DNA from: Lutibacter flavus
GTDB lineage: Bacteria > Bacteroidota > Bacteroidia > Flavobacteriales > Flavobacteriaceae
Length of the DNA: 64,000 bases
Direction: 5' to 3'
Assembly: GCF_900188355.1 (NCBI RefSeq)
Contig: NZ_FZNX01000003.1
Span: 131,501 to 195,500, forward strand
Shown here: positions 26,930-36,281 of the stretch, in pieces
Layout: each line of letters opens with the position of its first letter
How positions within the stretch are numbered: the first letter of the stretch is position 1
Translations under genes and position numbers: made by a program
The notes under the pieces: generated by a model
The model's input: the letters and a program-made list of their open reading frames with translations, nothing else
What the model was told of the DNA's origin: nothing
Databases searched by the model: none

Positions 26930-27502
26930 CTATTTAACGCTATTTAAAATTTCGACAAAATTTGCTCTATTACTGTAGTCTGGATCATAATGAGCATAAC
27001 TTATTTTTTTATTATTATTTATTATATAGGTAGCAGGCACGGGTAGTATATTATTATTGATTTCGTTGTACTCTGTTATCTTTTTTTTAGTAAATGATAA
27101 ATATTTTGGAATATTCTCTTTATTAACTTCAATAGCAACCTTATAAGCATTCATAATTTTATTGTCAACATCATGAATAATTGAAAATGTAGCATTGAAA
27201 TTTTTAGTAGTATTTAAAATCTTATCAACTTTTTCAGGAGTTACTACAATAACATAAAGTCCTTTTTTAGTTAATCCCTCAAGGTTTTCCTTTAAACTTA
27301 ATAAATGTTTTTTGCAATGCGGACACCAATTCCCTCAATAAAAAAGTAATAAAACTTTGTTATTTTTTAATATTTCATCAGAATCAATATTAGAGTTAAA
27401 TTAATCCATGCCAGTAATTCTAGGTGTATTTTCACCAACTTTTAAATAATCATTATTTATTTGTGAAAAACTTTTGCCAAATGAAAACAAAAGGAAAAGC
27501 AT
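26930..27502 (-). pseudogene. Decayed exported peroxiredoxin-like (AhpC/TSA, thioredoxin-fold) gene
   Basis: Reading the minus strand in one frame from ATG 27502 gives a signal-like MLFLLFSFGKSFSQ, then YLKVGENTPRITGMD-stop. It continues NIDSDEILKNNKVLLLFY-stop-GNWCPHCKKHLLSLKENL and GLYVIVVTPEKVDKIL, and runs into an intact C-terminal part (from 27154) containing LPVPATYIINNNKKISYAH. Two in-frame stops interrupt it (TAA near 27402, TGA near 27336). The TGA replaces the Arg of the family motif FYRGNWCPxC, as a single CGA-to-TGA change would. The redox cysteines WCPHC remain. The frame is otherwise conserved, so decay is recent, or the assembly has errors. Confidence 0.85.
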
Positions 27503-27582
27503 TATTAAAATAATATCTCATTTTATTGTTTTTAAGATGTATGTACACAGTCGTAAATAACATAAAACAATTACAATAAAAT

Positions 27583-27903
27583 TTAGTCTTTAGAAGAATC
27601 AATAGAAATTTTTCCCGAAAGAATATCAAAATACATTTTAAAGTCTGATTTTAAACTCCAAAGTGGATATTTGAAAGTAGCAGGCTTATTTTTTTCAAAA
27701 AAGAAATGACCAACCCAAGCGAACCCATATCCGGCAATTGGTACTAAAATCCACAGTTTAGGGTTATTATGATATAGTGCTGTAATTGCCAATGCAAAAA
27801 CAAAAGTAGTTCCTATAACATGTAATAATCTACATGTTTTATTGCTATGCTGTTTTAAATAAAATTTATAAAACTCATTATAAGATTTAATTCTTTCCTT
27901 CAT
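27583..27903 (-). CDS. DUF962 / Mpo1-like membrane protein
   Basis: The 106-residue protein has the family features: an N-terminal MKERIKSYNEFYKFYLKQHSNKTCRLLHVIGT with conserved histidines, two membrane spans (TTFVFALAITALY and LWILVPIAGYGFAWVGHF), and the C-terminal HFFFEKNKPATFKYPLWSL. Yeast Mpo1 in this family is a dioxygenase that shortens 2-hydroxy fatty acids using Fe2+ bound by histidines. H-x-x-G and GHFFFEKN are the matching spots. Bacterial members are mostly uncharacterised; one may suspect a role with hydroxy fatty acids of the sphingolipids or lipid A of Bacteroidota. It stands alone between the pseudogene and the TonB receptor. Confidence 0.85.
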   Translation of the reverse strand: MKERIKSYNEFYKFYLKQHSNKTCRLLHVIGTTFVFALAITALYHNNPKLWILVPIAGYGFAWVGHFFFEKNKPATFKYPLWSLKSDFKMYFDILSGKISIDSSKD

Positions 27904-28175
27904 AATTTATTTTTTTTAACAATTACAATTTACAACTAATTACCAAATTGAAAATAAAAAAAGACGCACCTTTAAATTCGACTTTTATATTCGGTTACTA
28001 AATGCGTTCATAAATCTTATAAATAACACCCAACATTACATTCCCTTTAAGAATTGTAAATAAACTAGTTATGATATAATTTGAATTAACTTTACTGAAA
28101 TTTCTCGCCTCTCATTTCTGATTAGGATCATCAAGATCTGTCTTAGTCCAATCAATTAAATCTTCAGCATCTCTA

Positions 28176-30005
28176 TTAAAAAACCTTATAATTTAAACCA
28201 AGCATAAAATTACTTTTTGGCATTGGCAAAAAACCAGATTCTATATAATCTGCATCAAAAATATTATTGGCAGTAGCTATAAAACTGAATTTATTAACGT
28301 CAACAATTATAGAAGCATCCCAAACATTATAACTAGTTCCTATTGTTCGTTCAGCGTGTTTGTAAATAATGTTTTGTCTTACATTTTTAAATATTTTACT
28401 TGTAAAGCGTGTAATAAATTGATGTTTTAATGTATTTAAAGAATAACGTGATAAATCTTTATTTTGATCTAAAATATCATCATCTAATAAATTATATGAA
28501 AAAGATAAAGTTTGATTGAAATTATTTATCTTAAAACGATAATCTGTATTTAACTCAAAGCCTTTAGTATTTACTTTTGCAAAATTAGTGGCTACATATT
28601 TAGTTGCTGTAACATCTGGCTTCACAAAATCAATTAAATTAGTTGCATTTCTATTAAAGATTGCCACAGAAGAAGTAAACCTTTCTGAATTATATTTCAG
28701 CCCTAATTCTTGTGCAAAAGCTTCTTCTGGTTTTAAATTAGGGTTCCCATTTGTACTGCTATCATTGTAATACAAATCTGTATATGTTGGTATTCTGTAA
28801 GTTATCCCTAAATTCCCATATAATTTTAATTTATCCGAAAATTGGTAACCAATATCTAACCCTGGAAATGCATGAAATTTAAAGTCCGAAAAGTAAGTTA
28901 CAGCAACTCCTGGAGTTATATCTAATTTATCATGAGCCAATTTAAAACGATGTTCTAAAAACAAATTTGCCATTGTTCTATTTCTGTTCCCTAAATTATT
29001 ACTACTAATAAAAACTCGAGAAACATCAATACCAAAACCTGTTATTCCAAAATCTGATGTGTAAGCCGCATTTGTTTCTAAACCTACTTTATTAGTAATG
29101 TGTAAATTTCTATAAAAACTTGGATCGTCTCTTTTCAATAAAAATATGTCTTGACCTCTTTTCCAATAAAATCTAGGTGTAATTTTAAAATTTTCTTTTT
29201 TAAAGGTTGATGAAACACCTAATAAACTGCTCTGAGTTTCTTCATACTCCTTAAAACCCCATGAAATTGGTGTGTAAAAATTTTGTGCACCATATTTCTT
29301 GTCGAAAAAAGTAGCCAATACTTCTATAGGTTGCTTTTTCTTGTTGAAAACCCCTTTTAAGAAGTAGTTATAATTGTTATAATCAGAATTATCTCTATAA
29401 CCATCTGAAGTTAACGCACCAACATGTACAATGATTGATGAATTTTCAAACTCCTTTCCTACAGTTAGAGAACCGTTTAATTGTCCAAAAGAACCTGTTT
29501 CCATATTTGCAGAAACTGTGTCTTCTAATTTCTTTTTAGTAACAATATTTATTGCTCCAGTAAATGCATTCTGACCAAAAATTCTTGCTGCAGGACCTTT
29601 AATAATTTCTATGCGTTCAATAACCTCAATTGGTAAAGCAGCATTCATTGTGTGATGTCCTGTTTGAGAATCATCCATTTTAATACCATCAATTAAAAGT
29701 AACGTTTGATCAAAACCACCGCCTCTAATATATAAATCAGCTTGACTTCCTGCTGTTCCTCTTCTTCTTATATCTACACCTGCAACTTGTTGTAATAAAT
29801 CAGCAACATTGTTAGCTGCACTATTATTTATGTCTTTTGATGTGATAATATTTATTGTTCTAGAGTTTTCTTTAAAAGGTAAATCTATTCTTGTAGAAAT
29901 AATAATAACTTCTTTTAAGGTGTCTCTTTTTATAGGCTTATCTTGTGCATTTGCCTGTAAACCATAAAATAATATGGTAATTATTAATGTAATTTTAATT
30001 TTCAT
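28176..30005 (-). CDS. TonB-dependent outer-membrane receptor (BtuB-like size)
   Basis: This 609-residue protein has a signal peptide (ILFYGLQANAQ), then a TonB-box-like LKEVIIIS, a plug domain (about 45-160; NVADLLQQVAGVDIRRRG, DLYIRGGGFDQTLLLIDGIK, EVIERIEIIKGPAARIFGQNAF, INIVTKK), and a beta-barrel to a C-terminal phenylalanine (FMLGLNYKVF). Length is like BtuB rather than the large SusC type, and no SusD partner is present. Such receptors import vitamin B12, other cofactors or siderophores. It is divergent from a MocR-type regulator gene 67 bp away. Its -7 box TACTTTTG lies at 30028-30035. The substrate is unknown; the regulator hints at an amine or vitamin B6-related compound only by analogy. 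Confidence 0.9.
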   Translation of the reverse strand: MKIKITLIITILFYGLQANAQDKPIKRDTLKEVIIISTRIDLPFKENSRTINIITSKDINNSAANNVADLLQQVAGVDIRRRGTAGSQADLYIRGGGFDQTLLLIDGIKMDDSQTGHHTMNAALPIEVIERIEIIKGPAARIFGQNAFTGAINIVTKKKLEDTVSANMETGSFGQLNGSLTVGKEFENSSIIVHVGALTSDGYRDNSDYNNYNYFLKGVFNKKKQPIEVLATFFDKKYGAQNFYTPISWGFKEYEETQSSLLGVSSTFKKENFKITPRFYWKRGQDIFLLKRDDPSFYRNLHITNKVGLETNAAYTSDFGITGFGIDVSRVFISSNNLGNRNRTMANLFLEHRFKLAHDKLDITPGVAVTYFSDFKFHAFPGLDIGYQFSDKLKLYGNLGITYRIPTYTDLYYNDSSTNGNPNLKPEEAFAQELGLKYNSERFTSSVAIFNRNATNLIDFVKPDVTATKYVATNFAKVNTKGFELNTDYRFKINNFNQTLSFSYNLLDDDILDQNKDLSRYSLNTLKHQFITRFTSKIFKNVRQNIIYKHAERTIGTSYNVWDASIIVDVNKFSFIATANNIFDADYIESGFLPMPKSNFMLGLNYKVF

Positions 30006-30027
30006 AAATAGTGATTTAAAAACGATG

Positions 30028-30092
30028 CAAAAGTAGTAACTTTCCGGACGATTAACATAGTCCAGTTTTAAAATGATAGATAGTCCGGTTAA
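30028..30092. promoter_or_regulatory. Divergent promoter region with three CCGGAC/GTCCGG-type motifs
   Basis: Between and just inside the divergent genes lie CCGGACGAT (30044-30052, inverted), ATAGTCCAG (30057-30065) and ATAGTCCGG (30080-30088). The last two are 23 bp apart. Copies one and two overlap the -33 region of the receptor promoter, whose -7 box TACTTTTG is at 30028-30035 on the minus strand. The third copy falls in the first codons of the regulator gene. This is a likely binding site for the adjacent GntR/MocR protein. Confidence 0.55.
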
Positions 30093-31572
30093 TACTCTTT
30101 TTAAACAGCTAATTAGTTTAGATAAATCTTTATCACAACCTCTATATTTACAGGTCTCGGTACAAATTATAAATGCTATACAGCGCCGCTATTTAACTAA
30201 AGGTACAATGCTGCCAGGAACCCGTGTATTAAGTCAATTATTAAAAGTCCATAGAAATACTGCAGTTGCAATTTACGAAGAGTTATCTTCACAAGGTTGG
30301 GTTGAAATTATACCAAATAAAGGCACATTTGTTTTAGAACCAGAGAAAAATACAGCAAAAATAAAAGCAACTTCTCAAAAAATAAATGAGGCATATACAT
30401 ATGCTAAAACAACAGGATTTCATTTTCAAAATTCTTTTCATTTAGCATCAACTGTTCAGTATACAAATGCTAAGTATACAATTAATGATGGTAAACCAGA
30501 TTTACGCTTGCATCCTGTACATCAATTTACAAGATGGTATAGTGCTGCCATGAAACGAAAAACGTTAATAAATAAATGGAACAGATCACACGAAGTTTTC
30601 AACTCTTTATTCCAAACGCAGTTATGTAATTACCTAAATGCAACTAGAGGCTTTCATATAAGTCCAAATAACCTAATAAATACGCGTAGTACAGAAATGA
30701 GCTTGTACATTGTATCTCAACTCTTAATAAAACAAAACGATATAGTGTTAGTAGGACACTTAAGTAATTATGCATCTAATATGATTTTTCAACAAACTGG
30801 TGCAACCATAAAAACAATTCCTGTAGATAATGATGGTTTAGATATTGAGTACATAAAAAAACATTTTATAAAACATAGCATTAGATGTGTATATATATGC
30901 GCCCATAGAGATTATCCGACAGTAGTAAAATTAAGTGCAGAACGTCGTTTAGAGCTACTACAACTTGCTAAAGAGTATGGATTTGCCATTATTGAAGATG
31001 ATTTTGATTACGATTTTCAGTTTGATGGTTCAGCAATGTTACCTATGGCAAGTGCAGATGCAAACGGTATGGTTATTTATTTAGGAAAAATTGGGCAGTC
31101 CTTATTTCCTAGTTTTCAAACAGGATTTGTAATAGCCCCAGAAAATCTGATCGCAGAAGCTAAGAATTATTTAGAATTACTAGATAAACAAGGCGACCTA
31201 ATACAAGAACAAATACTATCAGAATTAATTAATGAAGGTGAAATATACCGCCTAATGAAAAAGAATATTGTGATCTATAAAAAAAGGCGAGATTTTTCAT
31301 GTAATCTTTTAACTAAATATTTTTCAGGAACTGCACAATGGGAAATTCCTATCGGTGGATTAGCCATTTGGTTACAATTTCATCCTAAAATATCGTTACT
31401 TAAACTAGCTGAAGAATCCGAAAAAAACGATTTACTTCTACCAAAAACAATTCTTTATCAGAATAAAAACACTTGTGCCATTCGTTTTGGTTTTGGACAT
31501 TTAAATGAAGAAGAAATAGAACTGGTTATTAAAAAATTAAAAAGAGCTTATGATAAGGTGATTTTAAAATAA
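30073..31572 (+). CDS. MocR/GntR-type regulator with aminotransferase-like domain lacking the PLP lysine
   Basis: The 499-residue protein has a GntR winged helix at about residues 15-90 (QPLYLQVSVQIINAIQRRYL, LPGTRVLSQLLKVHRNTAVAIYEELSSQGW). A fold-type I aminotransferase domain covers about 110-495 (ICAHRDYPTVVKLSAERRLELLQLA, FAIIEDDFDYDFQF, AIRFGFGH). In MocR proteins the cofactor lysine lies in YLGSFSKTLAP-like context. Here the same place reads YLGKIGQSLFP, giving Q342, and the phosphate-binding arginine of GLRLGY is Q349. It may therefore not bind PLP as a Schiff base, or may sense another ligand. It is divergent from the TonB receptor it probably controls. Confidence 0.9.
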   Translation: MIDSPVNTLFKQLISLDKSLSQPLYLQVSVQIINAIQRRYLTKGTMLPGTRVLSQLLKVHRNTAVAIYEELSSQGWVEIIPNKGTFVLEPEKNTAKIKATSQKINEAYTYAKTTGFHFQNSFHLASTVQYTNAKYTINDGKPDLRLHPVHQFTRWYSAAMKRKTLINKWNRSHEVFNSLFQTQLCNYLNATRGFHISPNNLINTRSTEMSLYIVSQLLIKQNDIVLVGHLSNYASNMIFQQTGATIKTIPVDNDGLDIEYIKKHFIKHSIRCVYICAHRDYPTVVKLSAERRLELLQLAKEYGFAIIEDDFDYDFQFDGSAMLPMASADANGMVIYLGKIGQSLFPSFQTGFVIAPENLIAEAKNYLELLDKQGDLIQEQILSELINEGEIYRLMKKNIVIYKKRRDFSCNLLTKYFSGTAQWEIPIGGLAIWLQFHPKISLLKLAEESEKNDLLLPKTILYQNKNTCAIRFGFGHLNEEEIELVIKKLKRAYDKVILK

Positions 31573-31602
31573 AAAAAGCCGAACATTAAGTTCGGCTTTT
31601 TT
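31571..31602. terminator. Bidirectional terminator between the MocR-type gene and the rpoBC operon
   Basis: The stem GCCGAAC / GTTCGGC has an ATTAA loop and is flanked by A7 and T6 tracts. It ends the regulator gene (plus) and the rpoB-rpoC-DUF3467 unit (minus). Confidence 0.9.
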
Positions 31603-31605
31603 ATT

Positions 31606-31920
31606 TTATGCTTGCCCTGTTGGACCAAAATTCATTGGTATTGGAGGTTGTTCATAATCTTTAATTTCTCCATGACTTTTCTCAAACCTTTGTACATTAT
31701 CCGCTAAGGCTTTAACCAATCGCTTCGCATGTTGAGGAGTTAAAATTATTCTTGATTTTACTTTAGCCTTTGGTTGCCCAGGCATTACGCTTATAAAATC
31801 AACGATAAATTCTGAAACAGAATGATTGATTATAGCCAAATTAGAATAAGTTCCTTCAGCTATTTTATCATCCAATTCAATATTAATTTGCCCTTCTTTA
31901 TTAGGTTTTTGATCACTCAT
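31606..31920 (-). CDS. DUF3467 protein cotranscribed with rpoC
   Basis: This 104-residue soluble protein (INIELDDKIAEGTYSNLAIINHS, VDFISVMPGQPKAKVKSRIILTPQHAKRLVKAL) fits DUF3467, a family of unknown function found widely in bacteria and phage. It begins 2 bp after the rpoC stop, so it is translated with the RNA polymerase operon. As I recall, this position directly behind rpoC recurs in Bacteroidota; that should be tested by comparison. The position suggests, but does not show, a link to transcription. The C-terminal tail PPIPMNFGPTGQA is proline/glycine rich. The terminator lies directly after it. Confidence 0.85.
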   Translation of the reverse strand: MSDQKPNKEGQINIELDDKIAEGTYSNLAIINHSVSEFIVDFISVMPGQPKAKVKSRIILTPQHAKRLVKALADNVQRFEKSHGEIKDYEQPPIPMNFGPTGQA

Positions 31921-31922
31921 AA

Positions 31923-34900
31923 TTAAAAACTTGAATCCATTTCTTCTTTAGACCCCACAATAATATTATCGTAAATTCTCATACCAGTTCCGGCAGGAAT
32001 ACGTTTACCAACAATTACATTCTCTTTTAGACCTTCTAAATCATCAACTTTACCACTTACTGCAGCTTCATTTAAAACTTTTGTTGTTTCTTGGAATGAT
32101 GCCGCTGAAATAAATGACTTCGTTTGTAAAGAAGCTCTTGTAATTCCTTGTAAAATTTGCTCACCCGTTGCTGGATTTGCATCTCTGGCTTCAACTAAAG
32201 CCTTATCCTCTCTCCTTAACACTGAGTTTTCATCACGTAATTGACGAGGTGTAATAATTTGTCCTTCTTTTAAAACAGTTGAATCACCAGCGATCTCAAC
32301 CACTTTCATTCCATAGATCTCATCATTCTGCTCTATAAAGTCATTTTTATGAACTAATTGATTCTCTAAGAATAATGTATCTCCTGAATCAATAATTTTC
32401 ACTTTACGCATCATTTGACGAACTACTACTTCAAAATGCTTATCGTTAATTTTTACACCTTGTAAACGATAAACCTCTTGAATTTCATTTACCAAATACT
32501 CCTGGACTTTTGCAGGTCCTTGGATATTTAATATATCATTTGGTGTAACTGAACCTTCCGAAAGAGGCATACCAGCTTTAATGAAATCATTTTCCTGAAC
32601 TAAGATTTGATTAGAAAGTTTAACTAAATACTTTTTAACATCGCCTAATTTAGATTCAACTATTATTTCACGATTACCACGTTTAATTTTTCCAAATGAA
32701 ACTACACCATCAATTTGTGAAACAACTGCTGGATTAGAAGGGTTACGCGCCTCAAATAACTCAGTTACACGAGGTAAACCTCCCGTAATATCTCCAGATC
32801 TACCTGATTTACGAGGTATTTTAACAATTATCATACCTGATGCTATTTCATCGCCATCTTCAACAATTAAATGAGCACCTACCGGTAAGTTATATGATCT
32901 AATAACGTTATCATTTTTATCTTTTAACAATAAAGTTGGTATCGTTTTCTTATTTTTAGATTCTATAATTACTTTTTCTTGGAAACCTGTTTGTTCATCA
33001 ATTTCAACAAGATAGTTAATTCCTCTTTCAATATTTTCAAATTGAATTGTTCCTGCAAATTCAGAAACAATAACACCATTAAATGGATCCCATTTACAAA
33101 TTAATTCACCTCTTTTTAGCTTTTGACCATCAGCAACATAAATATATGAACCATAAGGAATGTTATTTGTACTTAATATCAAACCAGTTTTTTCATCAAT
33201 TATTTTAATTTCTGAAGTTCGTGAAATAACTATATCAACATCATTTCCATCATTATCTTTTCCTTTTACAGTATTTAAATCTTCAATTAATGCTTTCCCT
33301 GCAAATTTAGTATCTACTGTATTGTTTTCAGAAATATTACCAGCTACCCCACCAACGTGGAATGTTCTTAAGGTTAACTGTGTACCAGGCTCACCAATTG
33401 ATTGTGCCGCAACTACTCCAACTGCTTCACCAATTTGCACCATTTTTCGTGTTGATAGACTATGCCCATAACATTTAGAACAGATACCTTTTTTAGCTTC
33501 ACAAGTTAATGCAGAACGAACTTCCACTGCACTAATAGCTGAGTTTTCAATGCGTTTAGCAACTTCAGTTAAAATTTCTTCACCTGATTTTACATAAACT
33601 TCTTCAGTTATTGGATCTATAATATCATGTAATGAAACACGACCGTCAATTCTTTCACTTAATGTTTCTACAATTTCATCATTCTTTTTAAGTGGCTCAA
33701 CATTAAGTCCTCTTAAAGTTCCACAATCAAATTCATTAACAATAACATCTTGAGAAACATCAACCAAACGACGAGTTAAGTAACCAGCATCTGCTGTTTT
33801 TAATGCTGTATCTGCTAATCCTTTACGAGCACCGTGAGTTGATATAAAGTATTCTAAAATTGATAAACCTTCTTTAAAGTTTGATAAAATCGGGTTTTCA
33901 ATAATTTCACCACCACCAGCTGTAGATTTTTTAGGTTTTGCCATTAATCCACGCATACCTGTTAACTGGCGAATTTGTTCTTTAGAACCCCTTGCACCAG
34001 AATCTAACATCATAAACACAGAGTTAAATCCTTGTTGGTCTTCACGTAAACGTTTCATTGAAAGTTCTGTTAAACGATTGTTAGTCGAACCCCAAATATC
34101 AATTACCTGATTGTAACGCTCTTTATTAGTTAACATACCCATATTATAGTTTGCCATAATATTGTCAACTTGTGCGTTTGCTTCAGCAATCATTGTATGC
34201 TTTTCTGGCGGAATAATAATATCACCTAAACTAAATGATAAACCACCTCGGAATGCGAATGTATATCCCATTCCTTTCATATCATCCAAGAATTTTCCAG
34301 TAGTTGGAACATCCGTCAGTTTTAAAACATGACCAATAATATCCCTTAACGATTTTTTATTTAAAACTTCGTTTACATAACCAGCAGCTTCAGGTACTAC
34401 TTCATTAAATAGCACTCTACCAACTGTAGTTGAAATTATTTGATTAACAAGTTTTCCTTCTTCATTAAAATCTTTAGTTCTAACCTTTATACTAGCATTT
34501 AAGTCTACTGCCTTTTCATTAAATGCAATAGTTACTTCTTCAGGAGAATAAAAAGTTAAACCTTCACCTTTAATTGGATATTCTGGAGTCGATTTTCTTT
34601 CTTTAGTCATATAATATAAACCTAATACCATATCCTGTGAAGGTACAGTAATTGGAGCCCCATTTGCAGGGTTTAATATATTATGTGAACCCAATAATAG
34701 TAATTGACACTCTAAAATAGCTTCAGGTCCCAATGGTAAATGAACTGCCATTTGATCCCCATCAAAATCGGCATTAAATGCCGTACATGCCAATGGATGT
34801 AATTGAATTGCTTTCCCTTCAATTAATTTTGGTTGAAAAGCTTGAATTCCTAGACGGTGTAACGTAGGAGCACGGTTTAACATTACAGGATGTCCTTTTA

Positions 34901-36197
34901 AAACATTCTCTAATATATCCCATACAACTGGTTCTCTTTTATCAATAATTTTCTTTGCAGATTTTACTGTTTTTACAATTCCTCTTTCAATTAATTTTCT
35001 AATTACAAAAGGTTTGTATAATTCAGCTGCCATATCTTTTGGCAATCCACATTCGTGTAATTTTAATTCCGGTCCAACAACAATTACAGAACGTGCAGAA
35101 TAATCAACACGTTTTCCTAAAAGGTTTTGACGGAAACGTCCTTGTTTACCTTTTAATGAATCTGATAATGATTTTAATGGACGGTTAGATTCCGTTTTTA
35201 CAGCAGAAGATTTACGTGTGTTATCAAATAATGAATCAACAGATTCTTGTAACATACGCTTTTCATTACGTAAAATAACTTCAGGAGCTTTTATTTCAAC
35301 CAATCTTTTTAAACGATTGTTTCTAATAATTACTCTTCTATATAAATCATTTAAATCTGAAGTTGCAAAACGACCACCATCTAATGGTACTAATGGACGT
35401 AATTCTGGTGGTGTCACCGGAATTACTTTCATTATCATCCATTCCGGACGGTTTTCTCTATTTTTGTTAGCATCTCTAAAAGACTCAACTACGTTTAATC
35501 TTTTTAATGCTTCAGTTTTACGTTGTTTAGATGTTTCTGTATTTGCTTTGTGACGAAGTTCATACGACAACTCATCTAAATCAATTCTATTAAATAAATC
35601 AATTAAACAAGACGCACCCATTTTAGCAATAAACTTATCTGGGTCATTATCATCTAAATATTGATTTTCAACTGGGAACGATTCAAGAATATCCAAATAT
35701 TCTTCTTCCGTTAAGAAATCCATTTTTTGCAATGGTTCTCCTTCCGCATTTTTTGCACCAGCAGGTTGAATTACTACATAACGTTCATAGTAAATTATCA
35801 TATCTAACTTTTTAGATGGTAAACCTAAAAGGTATCCCATTTTGTTAGGTAATGATTTAAAATACCAAATGTGAGCAACAGGAACAACTAAATTAATGTG
35901 TCCTACTCTATCTCTACGAACTTTTTTCTCTGTTACTTCAACACCACATCGATCACAAACTATCCCTTTATAACGAATTCTCTTGTATTTACCACAAGCA
36001 CATTCATAATCTTTTATAGGGCCAAAAATACGTTCACAAAACAACCCATCTCTTTCAGGTTTGTGCGTACGGTAATTTATAGTTTCTGGTTTTAATACCT
36101 CTCCTTTTGATTTCTCTAGAATTGCTTCTGGAGATGATAAACCAATTGAAATTTTATTAAACTTTTTTACAGTGTATTTATCGGTTTTTCTTGCCAT
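31923..36197 (-). CDS. rpoC: DNA-directed RNA polymerase subunit beta'
   Basis: The 1424-residue catalytic subunit carries the N-terminal zinc site [21 protein letters not shown], the invariant Mg-binding [12 protein letters not shown] and upstream [10 protein letters not shown]. The trigger/bridge helix region includes [23 protein letters not shown], and a second zinc site includes [15 protein letters not shown]. Length and order are normal for Bacteroidota, in which the subunit is separate from beta. It is transcribed after rpoB across an 84-bp spacer that holds a strong hairpin, and before DUF3467. Confidence 0.99.
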   Translation of the reverse strand: MARKTDKYTVKKFNKISIGLSSPEAILEKSKGEVLKPETINYRTHKPERDGLFCERIFGPIKDYECACGKYKRIRYKGIVCDRCGVEVTEKKVRRDRVGHINLVVPVAHIWYFKSLPNKMGYLLGLPSKKLDMIIYYERYVVIQPAGAKNAEGEPLQKMDFLTEEEYLDILESFPVENQYLDDNDPDKFIAKMGASCLIDLFNRIDLDELSYELRHKANTETSKQRKTEALKRLNVVESFRDANKNRENRPEWMIMKVIPVTPPELRPLVPLDGGRFATSDLNDLYRRVIIRNNRLKRLVEIKAPEVILRNEKRMLQESVDSLFDNTRKSSAVKTESNRPLKSLSDSLKGKQGRFRQNLLGKRVDYSARSVIVVGPELKLHECGLPKDMAAELYKPFVIRKLIERGIVKTVKSAKKIIDKREPVVWDILENVLKGHPVMLNRAPTLHRLGIQAFQPKLIEGKAIQLHPLACTAFNADFDGDQMAVHLPLGPEAILECQLLLLGSHNILNPANGAPITVPSQDMVLGLYYMTKERKSTPEYPIKGEGLTFYSPEEVTIAFNEKAVDLNASIKVRTKDFNEEGKLVNQIISTTVGRVLFNEVVPEAAGYVNEVLNKKSLRDIIGHVLKLTDVPTTGKFLDDMKGMGYTFAFRGGLSFSLGDIIIPPEKHTMIAEANAQVDNIMANYNMGMLTNKERYNQVIDIWGSTNNRLTELSMKRLREDQQGFNSVFMMLDSGARGSKEQIRQLTGMRGLMAKPKKSTAGGGEIIENPILSNFKEGLSILEYFISTHGARKGLADTALKTADAGYLTRRLVDVSQDVIVNEFDCGTLRGLNVEPLKKNDEIVETLSERIDGRVSLHDIIDPITEEVYVKSGEEILTEVAKRIENSAISAVEVRSALTCEAKKGICSKCYGHSLSTRKMVQIGEAVGVVAAQSIGEPGTQLTLRTFHVGGVAGNISENNTVDTKFAGKALIEDLNTVKGKDNDGNDVDIVISRTSEIKIIDEKTGLILSTNNIPYGSYIYVADGQKLKRGELICKWDPFNGVIVSEFAGTIQFENIERGINYLVEIDEQTGFQEKVIIESKNKKTIPTLLLKDKNDNVIRSYNLPVGAHLIVEDGDEIASGMIIVKIPRKSGRSGDITGGLPRVTELFEARNPSNPAVVSQIDGVVSFGKIKRGNREIIVESKLGDVKKYLVKLSNQILVQENDFIKAGMPLSEGSVTPNDILNIQGPAKVQEYLVNEIQEVYRLQGVKINDKHFEVVVRQMMRKVKIIDSGDTLFLENQLVHKNDFIEQNDEIYGMKVVEIAGDSTVLKEGQIITPRQLRDENSVLRREDKALVEARDANPATGEQILQGITRASLQTKSFISAASFQETTKVLNEAAVSGKVDDLEGLKENVIVGKRIPAGTGMRIYDNIIVGSKEEMDSSF

Positions 36198-36241
36198 AAT
36201 AATATTGATGGATTCGAATTTTAAAAATGTAAAAATATATT

Positions 36242-36272
36242 AATAGTTAGGAGTGTTTAGCTCCTAACTATT
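36242..36272. other. Hairpin in the rpoB-rpoC spacer
   Basis: A perfect 12-bp stem AATAGTTAGGAG / CTCCTAACTATT has a 7-base loop. A T run follows on the plus strand, opposite to the operon, so for the rpoBC transcript it lacks a U-tract. It is more likely an RNA processing or pausing element than a terminator. Confidence 0.6.
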
Positions 36273-36281
36273 TTTTAGTTG

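Noticed and set aside
28112-28172. Short minus-strand frame reading NRDAEDLIDWTKTDLDDPNQ after the TonB receptor
   Set aside because: It has no start codon and is only about 20 residues. It might be a gene remnant, but there is nothing to identify it.
27904-28175. 272-bp gap between the DUF962 gene and the TonB receptor
   Set aside because: I looked for tRNA, a riboswitch (for example cobalamin) and hairpins and saw nothing convincing; A/T tracts only.
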